Assembly (NCBI GenBank): GCA_910575615.1
Contig: CAJTEX010000017.1
Location: 1-62,602 of the forward strand
Source: Bacteroidales bacterium
Lineage (GTDB): Bacteria > Bacteroidota > Bacteroidia > Bacteroidales > Muribaculaceae
Direction of reading: 5' to 3'
DNA length: 62,602 nt
Shown here piece by piece: positions 51,697-59,945 of the stretch. Each line of letters opens with the position of its first letter. The stretch's first letter is position 1. The translations under genes and the position numbers were made by a program. A model generated the notes under the pieces. That model was given only the letters and a program-made list of their open reading frames with translations, was not told the DNA's origin and did no database searches.

Positions 51697-52809
51697 ATGA
51701 ACCGCACCCTAAGTTTCACAAACTACCGGATATTCGCCGAAAAACAGGATTTGTCACTGGCTCCCGTCACCGTGGTGTTCGGCAAAAACAATGTCGGCAA
51801 AAGCGCGTTGCTCAAACTGCCGGTGTTGATAAAAAACATCCTGGATGTCAGGAGCCCGAAAGAGGAGCTTTTCAACAAAGCGTCTGACGGGTTGCGTATC
51901 TGTGAAGACTACCGCGATGTGGTTTACGGCAAAGGGTCGCGGGCTGTCAAACTGGGCTTCTCCTTTGAGGGGGGCACAGTAGACCTGAGCTTTTTCGTCG
52001 AGGCCACGGGCAAACCGAGAGTCCATCTTGAAAACCTTTCCGGCACACTCCTCGACGGCACACATATCGACACCCTCGAATCCTTGCCGCCGACAATACT
52101 GTTCGACATAGAATATCTGAAATCCATCCGCGATTTCCCCAAAGACGGATATTTCTCAATGGCCGTGTCTGAAAACGAACCGGTCTCTGGCGGCATGTTC
52201 ACATACCGTCGCCTCGTTGATGACACCCTCAACCACGATGGAGATTTGCTCGCGAGAGTATCAGCCTGGTATAAAAAGACTTTTGACGGATGGGAAATAG
52301 AAGTTGACGCCAGCCGCGACCCGGTTTTCAGCCTGATGCTCCGTCATTCCGACCTGCGCAACAACATCATCGACGGGGGAGCCGGCATCGCGCAGTCACT
52401 CCCTGTCATAGTCAGCGCAGCCACCGAAATATCCTCCCCCCGCCTGTATATCTACGAGGAGCCTGAGACCCACCTCCACCCCGAAGCCCACGGGGAAATG
52501 GCCGAGTTCATCGCCAAGGAAGCAGTCCGCTCCAAAGGCCAGAAAAGCTTCCTGATAGAATCCCATTCCGTCAACTTCATCCTGAGATTGCGGACACTTG
52601 TGGCCGAAGGCAAACTCCCCGACGGATTCCTTGCCCTCTATTATGTCGGCTTCTCTCCGGAAGACAACCGCAGCTCGGCCAGGAAAGTCACGGTCAATCC
52701 CGACGGCACCGTCAAGGGATGGCCTGAAAATGTCTTCAAAGAAACCCTGGAAGAGTCGCTGGCCCTCCGCCGCGCCCAGTTGAAGCGCGAGGAGGAGCAT
52801 GGAGAATGA
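51697..52809 (+). CDS. ABC-type AAA ATPase with DUF3696 tail (candidate defence ATPase)
   Basis: A 370-residue soluble ATPase of the AAA_15/AAA_21 (OLD-like) class. Motifs in order: Walker A FGKNNVGKS (29-36), the signature-like GGAGIAQSLPVIV (about 227-240), Walker B LYIYEEPETHLHPE (about 250-263, catalytic Glu pair), the switch histidine in LIESHS (about 290), and a C-terminal DUF3696 motif with DGTVKGWPENVF (about 335-350). There is no coiled-coil arm of SMC length. Start at ATG 51697, 45 bases after the promoter. It overlaps the next gene by four bases (ATGA), so the two are coupled. By analogy with OLD, Gabija and PARIS, it would sense a trigger and control a nuclease partner; this is inference. 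Confidence 0.85.
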   Translation: MNRTLSFTNYRIFAEKQDLSLAPVTVVFGKNNVGKSALLKLPVLIKNILDVRSPKEELFNKASDGLRICEDYRDVVYGKGSRAVKLGFSFEGGTVDLSFFVEATGKPRVHLENLSGTLLDGTHIDTLESLPPTILFDIEYLKSIRDFPKDGYFSMAVSENEPVSGGMFTYRRLVDDTLNHDGDLLARVSAWYKKTFDGWEIEVDASRDPVFSLMLRHSDLRNNIIDGGAGIAQSLPVIVSAATEISSPRLYIYEEPETHLHPEAHGEMAEFIAKEAVRSKGQKSFLIESHSVNFILRLRTLVAEGKLPDGFLALYYVGFSPEDNRSSARKVTVNPDGTVKGWPENVFKETLEESLALRRAQLKREEEHGE

Positions 52810-53825
52810 AAGTCAGACTGAGCGACGAGATTTTCAGGCATCCCACCAACAAGAGCGATGTCAGCTATCTCATAAAGACAATCATACGCAAACGCCACTC
52901 CATCTCGATTGTATCGGATGTGTCGGCCGACATAAGTTGGCTCGACCCGTCTGACATACAAGTGATTGAAGACTCCATAGCCGCCTCCCTGATTGGCGAT
53001 ATGGAGGAACCCGACTGCAAGGTCATCAACAACGCTGGCAACATCCACGGCGACAAGACATTCAGCGTGAATGAGGCGATAACATACGTCGCGACACCAC
53101 TGGAGATAGTGCTGGAGAACGGAACAAACGACTCCCCGCTGACCCTTGCATGCATACGCTCATACCTGCCATCCGGCTCAGACGCAGTGTCGGCCTACCA
53201 TAAACTGAGACTCGTGTTCGCCACCGGAGGCGGATGCACCAATGTCAAGAACTACCTGGAGGGGAAGGTGGCCCAATATGGCGAACGCTCCAAATTCTTG
53301 CGCCACTTCGTGATCCTAGACGGCGACCGCAGGTATGAAGGCCATGACATCACAAAATATGACTCGCTTATAGCATATCTGCGATCCATAAATGTGAAAT
53401 TCCACATACTTGAAAAGCGGTGTATGGAAAACTATCTCCCCGTGGATTGTTTCCCCGCAGCCGACAAAAACAGAGAATGGCTAAACGCTTTCAACGCCCT
53501 GACACCACGCCAACGCGATTTTTTCAACATCGGAGGCGGATTCAGAGGGGATGTGCCTGAGGGCAGGAAAAAAGAAATAGACTCCTCCGGCGGCAACATA
53601 AAGAGCCTGCTGCCACAGGAGCAACAAGATTTCTACTCTGATGTCACAGACACTAACTTCACGACGCTATCCAAGGGTTACGACCTGCCTTCATTCAAGA
53701 AATCCTTTCCCAAAGGATTTAATGACGGCAAGACAAACCAGACATCCCTGAATGCGTTACTCCAACACCAGGACAACCCCGATGAGCTGAAAGACCTCGC
53801 CTCGACTATCCAGAAACTTTTGTAA
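52806..53825 (+). CDS. TOPRIM/DUF4435-like protein, probable nuclease partner of the ATPase
   Basis: A 339-residue protein with no name I can fix. It has the order of a TOPRIM fold: ATPLEIVLENGTNDSPL with Glu 104 and Asp 109, then HFVILDGDRRYEG with the D-x-D at 172/174, then FHILEKRCMENYLP (203-211), the last two typical of DUF4435-type proteins such as the PARIS effector AriB. The first 90 residues (ISIVSDVSADISWLD) may form an extra alpha/beta part. No membrane segment. The coupled start and the 28-base gap to the DUF262 gene show a single operon. Metal-dependent DNA or RNA cleavage is likely but not proven; a regulatory, non-catalytic role is possible. Confidence 0.65.
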   Translation: MKVRLSDEIFRHPTNKSDVSYLIKTIIRKRHSISIVSDVSADISWLDPSDIQVIEDSIAASLIGDMEEPDCKVINNAGNIHGDKTFSVNEAITYVATPLEIVLENGTNDSPLTLACIRSYLPSGSDAVSAYHKLRLVFATGGGCTNVKNYLEGKVAQYGERSKFLRHFVILDGDRRYEGHDITKYDSLIAYLRSINVKFHILEKRCMENYLPVDCFPAADKNREWLNAFNALTPRQRDFFNIGGGFRGDVPEGRKKEIDSSGGNIKSLLPQEQQDFYSDVTDTNFTTLSKGYDLPSFKKSFPKGFNDGKTNQTSLNALLQHQDNPDELKDLASTIQKLL

Positions 53826-53853
53826 AACCCGGCAAAAGCCATCACATCCCGAC

Positions 53854-55383
53854 ATGCGCACCCAGATTCAGACCCAGATACGTTCCCTATCAAGCCTTCT
53901 CGAAAATCTTCGCGACGGCATAATACAGGTTCCCCCCTTTCAGCGCGAATTTGTATGGACGCGGAAACAGATAGTGGAATTGTTCGACAGCATCAGCAAA
54001 GGTTATCCTATCGGATCAATCATGCTGTGGCGTCCACATACAACCCCTTCCTGGGGCCACGACCGAGGAGTAGGCGGATTCATATTGCCTGACTTGAAAG
54101 AACCTAAATCATATGTGTTGGACGGCTACCAGCGCCTCGCCTCACTGTTCGGATGTCTCAATAGCCCCAAGACATCCGGACTTGAATATGACGAAAATAT
54201 GCGTAAGGGATTTTTCAACCTCTGTTTCGACCTCAAAGACGGGGAATTCATTTATCCCACAGGAGGGTATGCGAAACCTTGGCAGGTTCCTGTCTATATA
54301 CTATTCCGCACAAGCGAGTTCCGGCAATATACCCGTAACATACTTGAGCCTGCTGTTACCGATTCGCAACTCCTCGACATCTATCTCGACCGCGCCGATT
54401 CTTTCTCTCGAATCCTTGTCGAATACAAACTGGCCGTCATAGAAGTGGACGGGGGCACCTTGGAAGATGTCGTCAATATATTCTCCAGGATAAACTCCAA
54501 AGGGACCGATATCTCTGACGAGTGGAAAGTGAACGCGCTAAGTTTCACCGAAGATTTCAATTTCTCAACAGAAATCGAAAATATTATCCGTAAGCTCAGT
54601 TACTACAATTTCGACAAAATATCTTCTGATATCATACTCAAATGCTTTAAGAGCGCATTCGACAACCGGCTATATATTGACACCGACATCAACAGACTTG
54701 CTGAGCGTCCTGATTTCCAACACAATATAAGGAATATGTCGGATGCGATAATAAAGGCTGTAAGTTTTCTGTATAATGAGCTGAATGTCATCGACCTCCG
54801 CCTTCTCCCCGATACAGACCAACTTATCTTCCTGTCGGTATTCTTTATGAAAAAACCTAATCCCTCAAAAGAGAGGATAAGAGACATAATTCGTTGGTTC
54901 TGGATTACGACATATTCCAATTACTTCTCACTCTGTTCCTTATCAAGAAAACGCAAAGCATTCGCCTATTTTCTTGATTATCTCGAAGATTGGTACGATA
55001 CACCACTATACTACCAAGATCCTCGAGAACTTATGAAAACCCAGCCATGGCCAAAGAAACTCTATCTCTCATCGGCCCGCGCGGTGGCTCTCGCGCTGTT
55101 TCAGTTACGCCTTGTCAAAGAGAACTTCGGTGTGCCATCAGTGCGCAGACACCTTGAATGCAGTAAAATATTCAAGCATGTCGACAGCATTCCCGAAAAC
55201 ATGGCGGTCACCTTTGCCGACTCGAATTCAAAAAATCGTTTTCCATATTACGCCCAGATTGACCCCGGCTTCGTCATTATCGACCACGAGGAGATCAACG
55301 CCAGGCTACGCCACCGCCGATACATCCTCAAAGAGCAAGAACGCGACTTCGTGGAAAACCTCGGGCTGACATACACCGATTGA
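53854..55383 (+). CDS. DUF262 protein (GmrSD-type N-terminal domain)
   Basis: A 509-residue soluble protein. The N-terminal DUF262 domain has VPPFQREFVWTRKQIVELFDSI (26-47), GYPIGSIMLWRP and YVLDGYQRLASLFG (87-100), and later IFSRINSKGTDISDEW (about 210-225). DUF262 is the ParB/Srx-like domain found in GmrSD-type, BrxU and related modification-dependent nucleases. The usual DGQQR triad motif reads DGYQR here. The C-terminal half is helical and I do not see the HNH/DUF1524 domain that GmrSD enzymes carry. Codon and base use are clearly more A+T-rich than the neighbouring genes, which hints at recent transfer. Last gene of the cassette. Confidence 0.85.
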   Translation: MRTQIQTQIRSLSSLLENLRDGIIQVPPFQREFVWTRKQIVELFDSISKGYPIGSIMLWRPHTTPSWGHDRGVGGFILPDLKEPKSYVLDGYQRLASLFGCLNSPKTSGLEYDENMRKGFFNLCFDLKDGEFIYPTGGYAKPWQVPVYILFRTSEFRQYTRNILEPAVTDSQLLDIYLDRADSFSRILVEYKLAVIEVDGGTLEDVVNIFSRINSKGTDISDEWKVNALSFTEDFNFSTEIENIIRKLSYYNFDKISSDIILKCFKSAFDNRLYIDTDINRLAERPDFQHNIRNMSDAIIKAVSFLYNELNVIDLRLLPDTDQLIFLSVFFMKKPNPSKERIRDIIRWFWITTYSNYFSLCSLSRKRKAFAYFLDYLEDWYDTPLYYQDPRELMKTQPWPKKLYLSSARAVALALFQLRLVKENFGVPSVRRHLECSKIFKHVDSIPENMAVTFADSNSKNRFPYYAQIDPGFVIIDHEEINARLRHRRYILKEQERDFVENLGLTYTD

Positions 55384-55386
55384 CAT

Positions 55387-56325
55387 ATGAGCGACACCGA
55401 CAACAAAGAGAAGCAGGCCGCCGGCTGGAGATACAAGCTGCTGGGATGGCTGACAGCCGCGATGGCGCGGCTGCCGATGTGGGCGCTCTACGGGGTCGCC
55501 GACCTGCTTTTCGTGGTGCTGTATCACCTGGCGGGCTACCGCCGGAGGGTGGTCAGGGACAACCTCGCCGGCTCGTTCCCCGATAAAGAAGCCGGGGAGC
55601 TGCGGCGCATCGAGCGGCAGTTCTTCCGCAACTTCGCCGACTACATCGTCGAGACCCTGAAGCTCCTCCATGTCACCGACCGCGAGATGAGACGGCGCAT
55701 GACATTCTCAGGGGTCGAGGTCATCGACAAGGCCCTCGCCGACGGCCGTCCCGTGGTCTGCTACTTCGCCCATATCGGCAACTGGGAGTGGGCGCCGTCA
55801 ATCACCCTCTGGAGCCGCCTCCGGGCCGGAAGCGACGCCAAGTTCTGCCAGATTTACAGGCCGTTGCGCAACCGCTGGTTCGACTCCCTGATGCTGCGCC
55901 TGCGCGGACGTTTCGGCGCTGTGTCACTCCCAAAACGCCGCTCATTCCTCGACCTGCTGCGCTACCGCATGGAGGGCATCCCTACGGTCACCGGCTTCAT
56001 GAGCGACCAGAAGCCGAGCCACGGCGACACAATCCATGTGGTCAGCTTCCTCAACCGCCCCACGGCGATAATCACCGGCACCGAGACCGTCTGCCGCCGC
56101 CTTGACGCGCTCCCCGTCTACTGGCGCATGTCGAAACCCTCCAGGGGCCATTACCATATAGATGTGGTCGAGATGAAGGCCGACATGGCCGGGGAATTCC
56201 CCCTTACCGACCTCTACGCCCGCCTGCTGGAGGAGAACATCCGCCAGGATCCCTCCCTGTGGCTCTGGTCACACAAGCGGTGGAAACATCCGGTGACATT
56301 TGAAATGAACGGACAAAAAGCCTGA
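55387..56325 (+). CDS. Lipid A acyltransferase, LpxL/HtrB family
   Basis: A 312-residue inner-membrane acyltransferase that adds a secondary fatty acid to the lipid A precursor. The N-terminal helix spans about 25-45 (MWALYGVADLLFVVLYHLAGY). The catalytic His-x4-Glu motif is CYFAHIGNWEWAPS (His about 122), followed by YRPLRNRWFDSLM, a G-x-x-x-D-Q-x-P region (VTGFMSDQKPSHG), and RPTAIITGTE. All are features of the HtrB family. It begins four bases after the DUF262 stop, so the cassette may read into it. Which secondary chain is added is unknown. Confidence 0.92.
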   Translation: MSDTDNKEKQAAGWRYKLLGWLTAAMARLPMWALYGVADLLFVVLYHLAGYRRRVVRDNLAGSFPDKEAGELRRIERQFFRNFADYIVETLKLLHVTDREMRRRMTFSGVEVIDKALADGRPVVCYFAHIGNWEWAPSITLWSRLRAGSDAKFCQIYRPLRNRWFDSLMLRLRGRFGAVSLPKRRSFLDLLRYRMEGIPTVTGFMSDQKPSHGDTIHVVSFLNRPTAIITGTETVCRRLDALPVYWRMSKPSRGHYHIDVVEMKADMAGEFPLTDLYARLLEENIRQDPSLWLWSHKRWKHPVTFEMNGQKA

Positions 56326-56330
56326 CACCA

Positions 56331-57326
56331 ATGAAACCTGTAGCTGTCATCATACTCAACTGGAACGGAGAGAAGCTCCTCCGCGAGTTCCTCCCATCGG
56401 TCGTGGCCAACACCGACCCCGACATCGCCGACGTGATAGTGGCCGACAACGGCTCGACCGACGGGTCGCGAGAGCTGCTGAGCCGCGACTTCCCGCAAGT
56501 CAGGCTCCTGGCCTTCGACGAGAACCTGGGCTACGCCGGTGGCTACAACCGCGCCCTGCGAGAGACAGGCTACCGCTACACCGTGCTGCTCAACTCCGAT
56601 GTCGAGACACCCCGCGGATGGCTCGGCCCGCTGTATCAGTTCCTGGAGTCACACCCCGACGCGGCGGCCTGCCAGCCCAAGATACTGTCATACAAAGAGA
56701 GACACCGGTTTGAATACGCCGGGGCAGCCGGCGGCTTCATCGACCGCAACGGCTACCCCTACTGCCGCGGACGCATCTTCGACACCGTCGAGGAGGACAA
56801 GGGGCAATATGACACCCCAGCCGAGGTCTTCTGGGCCACCGGGGCAGCCCTCATGGTCAGGACCGACCTCTACACCCTGGCCGGAGGGCTTGACGAACGG
56901 TTCTTCGCCCATATGGAGGAGATAGACCTGTGCTGGCGGCTCAGGCTCATGGGCCACACCCTCTGGTGTGTGCCGGCCAGCCACATCTACCATCTCGGCG
57001 GCGGCTCCCTGCCGGCGGCCAATCCCCGCAAGACCTACCTCAACTTCCGCAACAACCTGCTGCTGCTCCACAAAAACCTTCCCGCCGCCGACCTGCGCCC
57101 CGCCCTGATGCGCCGCCGCCTGCTCGACACGGCGGCATGGGCAAAGTTCATCCTCACCCTCGATTTCCCCAACGCGTCGGCCATCCTGCGCGCCCACCGC
57201 GACTTCCGCCGCATGCGCCGCCACTACACCGCCCATCCCGCCGTCAACCTCCTCGCCTCCACCTCCCGCCCCGACATCCTCATCTCCTACTTCATCAGAC
57301 GCAAGCGCCTTTTCTCCCAACTCTAA
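56331..57326 (+). CDS. Family 2 glycosyltransferase
   Basis: A 331-residue GT-A enzyme. Motifs: VAVIILNWNGEKLLREFLPS at the N-terminus, DVIVADNGSTDGSRELL, GYAGGYNRALRETGYRYTVLLNSDVETPRGWL (with N-S-D as the metal site), ATGAALMVRTDLY, and EEIDLCWRLRLMGHTLWCVP. This is the rhamnosyltransferase/WcaA-like type that extends surface polysaccharide or LPS. No membrane helix. It follows the lipid A acyltransferase by five bases, so a role in LPS is reasonable; the sugar is unknown. Confidence 0.9.
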   Translation: MKPVAVIILNWNGEKLLREFLPSVVANTDPDIADVIVADNGSTDGSRELLSRDFPQVRLLAFDENLGYAGGYNRALRETGYRYTVLLNSDVETPRGWLGPLYQFLESHPDAAACQPKILSYKERHRFEYAGAAGGFIDRNGYPYCRGRIFDTVEEDKGQYDTPAEVFWATGAALMVRTDLYTLAGGLDERFFAHMEEIDLCWRLRLMGHTLWCVPASHIYHLGGGSLPAANPRKTYLNFRNNLLLLHKNLPAADLRPALMRRRLLDTAAWAKFILTLDFPNASAILRAHRDFRRMRRHYTAHPAVNLLASTSRPDILISYFIRRKRLFSQL

Positions 57327-57335
57327 TCCCCCAAG

Positions 57336-59594
57336 ATGCTACTGCTCAACGCCGCCCCCGACTTCGAAGGTCTGATTTCAGACCTCGCCTTCATACTGCT
57401 GCTCGGTGCCGCCGTCACCCTGCTTTTCAAATGGATAAAACAGCCCGTCGTCCTGGGCTACATCGTGGCCGGATTCCTGGCCAGCCCCAACTTCGAGCCG
57501 CTCCCCTCGGTCACCACCGAGGTCAACATCGAGTTCTGGGCCCAGATCGGCATCATAGTCCTGCTGTTCTCGCTGGGGCTTGAGTTCAGTTTCAAGAAAC
57601 TGGTCAACACCGGCGGGTCGGCCGTCGTGACAGCCCTCATAATCGTCACCGGCATGATGGCCACAGGCTTCGCCATCGGCCACCTGCTCGGATTCACCAC
57701 CATCAACAGCCTATTCCTCGGAGGCATGCTCTCCATGTCATCCACCACCATCATAATAAAAGCCTTCACCGACCTCAACCTGCGCCAGAAGAAATTCGCC
57801 TCGCTGGTCTTCGCCGTGCTTATCGTCGAAGACCTCTTCGCCGTGGTCATGATGGTGGTGCTCAGCTCAATAGCCCTCAACAGCTCGGTCGAGGGGGGCG
57901 AGATGCTGATGAGCGTCAGCAAACTCATCTTCTTCCTTGTCATCTGGTTTCTGGTGGGGGTCTACATCCTCCCCTCCCTCCTCAACAAGACCCGCAGGTT
58001 TCTCAACAACGAGACCCTCCTGGTGGTCTCCATGGGCCTCTGCCTCTCGATGGCCGTCTTCTCCGTGCTGTGTGGGTTCTCGCTCGCCCTGGGTGCCTTC
58101 GTCATGGGCTCCATCCTCGCCGGGACAAGCTACGCCGAGCGCATCGAGCATGTCACCATGCCGGTCAAAGACCTCTTCGGCTCGGTGTTCTTCATCTCCG
58201 TCGGCATGATGGTGCAGCCAGCCATCCTCGTCCAGTACTGGTGGCCGATACTGCTGCTGTCGGCGGTCGTGATCGCGGGCATGATAACATTCGGCACCTT
58301 CGGCATGCTCGTCACCGGCCAGCCCCTAAAGGTGGCCATGGAGTCAGGCTTCTCGCTGACCCAGATAGGTGAGTTCGCCTTCATCATCGCCTCGCTCGGC
58401 ATGAGCCTCGGGGTGCTGAACGCCGAGATATACCCCATCGTCGTGGCCGTATCGGTCATCACCACATTCACCACCCCCTACTTCATCCGCATGGCCGACC
58501 CCGCCTACCGGCTGGCCGAACGCCATCTGCCCCCAAGGCTCCACTTCCTGATCGACCGCTACTCAGACGACGCCTCACAGAATGCCGGAAACGAGAACCG
58601 CCGCGCCTGGGCCGCCATGCTGCGCCGCTACCTCTGGCGCATCATGCTCTACTCCATCCTGCTTATTGCCATCTCCCTGGCCGGCGACCGATGGCTGCGC
58701 CCCATCCTCGACGGGATAATACCCGCCTGGGGACGCCTGCTGACCACCATCCTTACCCTCACGGCGATGGCCCCCTTCCTGCTCGCCCTCATCCTCCCCC
58801 CGCCGATGAACAGCTCCGACACCGCCTCGCGCCTCCATGCAAGCCAGCTCAAAGTGCCACGGGTCGTGCTGATGCTCTTCAGGATGCTCATAGCCCTCGG
58901 CTTCATCATCCACACCATCTCCTCGGCCTACACCCTGCGCCTTGGAGTCCTCATCGGGCTGGCCATCTTCATACTCCTACTGCTGACGCTCAGCCGCACA
59001 CTCAACACCCGCCTGCGCAACATCGAGGCCCGGTTTCTCGACAACCTCAACGAGCGCGACCTGCGCCGCTCGGGCAAGAACAACACCCTGGTCAGCGACC
59101 TCCACCTGGCCTACATCCATGTCGGCTACGGATGCCCGTTTGTCGGCGACCGCCTGAAAAACACCGACCTGCGCGGACGCTACGGCGTGAACGTGGTGAC
59201 CATACAGCGCGGGCCGGCCACCATGATCGTCCCCTCCGGGGAGACACGCATCTTCCCCGGCGACACCATAGGCGTGATCGGCAACGACGACCAGATTTCG
59301 GCCGTCCTCCCCGTCATCGAGGCCGAGGCCGACCCCACCCAGGACCAGAACGCCTCGCAGCCCTCCGACCTCCGCCTGACATCGATCATGCTCACATCTG
59401 CCTCCCCCCTGGCCGGCCAGACCCTCGCCTCGGCCGACGTGCGCCGCAACTACAACACCCATGTCGTGGCCCTGCGCCGCGACGGAGAGTTCATCGACCG
59501 CCCCGCCTCCATGCCCCTGCGCGAGGGCGACCGCCTCTGGATCGTGGCCCCCGACTCAGTCACCGCCACCCTGCTCGCCGGGCGGCCCGACTGA
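57336..59594 (+). CDS. CPA2-family cation:proton antiporter with two TrkA-C domains
   Basis: A 752-residue inner-membrane protein. Residues 15-390 are the monovalent cation:proton antiporter-2 domain (KefB/KefC-like) with about 12 helices, including VVLGYIVAGFLASP, GIIVLLFSLGLEFSFKKL, SMSSTTIIIKAF and GFSLTQIGEFAFIIASLGMSLG. A second membrane block with four or five helices follows (about 430-555). The cytosolic C-terminus has two RCK_C (TrkA-C) domains (about 588-660 and 675-750; each ends in a GD-x-x-x-V/I pattern). No RCK_N (NAD-binding) domain is present. Probable role: potassium or sodium export and pH balance. It follows the glycosyltransferase by nine bases. Confidence 0.9.
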   Translation: MLLLNAAPDFEGLISDLAFILLLGAAVTLLFKWIKQPVVLGYIVAGFLASPNFEPLPSVTTEVNIEFWAQIGIIVLLFSLGLEFSFKKLVNTGGSAVVTALIIVTGMMATGFAIGHLLGFTTINSLFLGGMLSMSSTTIIIKAFTDLNLRQKKFASLVFAVLIVEDLFAVVMMVVLSSIALNSSVEGGEMLMSVSKLIFFLVIWFLVGVYILPSLLNKTRRFLNNETLLVVSMGLCLSMAVFSVLCGFSLALGAFVMGSILAGTSYAERIEHVTMPVKDLFGSVFFISVGMMVQPAILVQYWWPILLLSAVVIAGMITFGTFGMLVTGQPLKVAMESGFSLTQIGEFAFIIASLGMSLGVLNAEIYPIVVAVSVITTFTTPYFIRMADPAYRLAERHLPPRLHFLIDRYSDDASQNAGNENRRAWAAMLRRYLWRIMLYSILLIAISLAGDRWLRPILDGIIPAWGRLLTTILTLTAMAPFLLALILPPPMNSSDTASRLHASQLKVPRVVLMLFRMLIALGFIIHTISSAYTLRLGVLIGLAIFILLLLTLSRTLNTRLRNIEARFLDNLNERDLRRSGKNNTLVSDLHLAYIHVGYGCPFVGDRLKNTDLRGRYGVNVVTIQRGPATMIVPSGETRIFPGDTIGVIGNDDQISAVLPVIEAEADPTQDQNASQPSDLRLTSIMLTSASPLAGQTLASADVRRNYNTHVVALRRDGEFIDRPASMPLREGDRLWIVAPDSVTATLLAGRPD

Positions 59595-59945
59595 CCGTCC
59601 CTCCAGGCATACCCGTCACAGCTGCCGTGGCCAACTCTGCGACACCTCCCCATACGATTTTTCATTATGCCGTTTTTTTTCGATTTTTTTTGGAAAAAAG
59701 TTGCATGGATGATTTTTTTCACATACTTTTGCGTTGTGTATCGCTTGCTACAACTTTAACGCTATGGTTTTAACATTTCGACTTTTCGGAATACACATGG
59801 TAAAATTCATACGGTTTTAAAGGTAATTTCAAACCAACGGTTTACATTTGACAAAGTCAGACTCGCGAACGACAACAATTGCTAAGTGATTTATATAAAT
59901 CAGACTTACATGAAAGAGAATTACTCATCTATTAACCATATCTCT
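59595..59945. other. Promoter and leader region of the secreted-protein gene
   Basis: 351 bases, A+T-rich after about 59660. It holds the promoter (59701-59731) and then a leader of about 200 bases without clear structure. Two in-frame ATGs (59886, 59910) precede the signal peptide but add a charged extension, so they are not used. No other gene. Confidence 0.5.
59701..59731 (+). promoter_or_regulatory. Promoter of the secreted-protein gene
   Basis: TTG (59701-59703), 20 bases, TACTTTTG (59724-59731). Both boxes and the spacing fit the Bacteroidota consensus. Confidence 0.7.

Noticed and set aside
51697-55383. Canonical PARIS or Gabija system
   Set aside because: The ATPase has a DUF3696 tail and the partner is not a UvrD-like helicase (Gabija); the second protein resembles AriB only in short motifs, and the DUF262 gene is not part of PARIS. 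I therefore list it as a separate candidate.
58691-59773. 360-codon plus-strand frame in the antiporter region
   Set aside because: Pro/His/Arg-rich shadow of the antiporter gene in a second frame.
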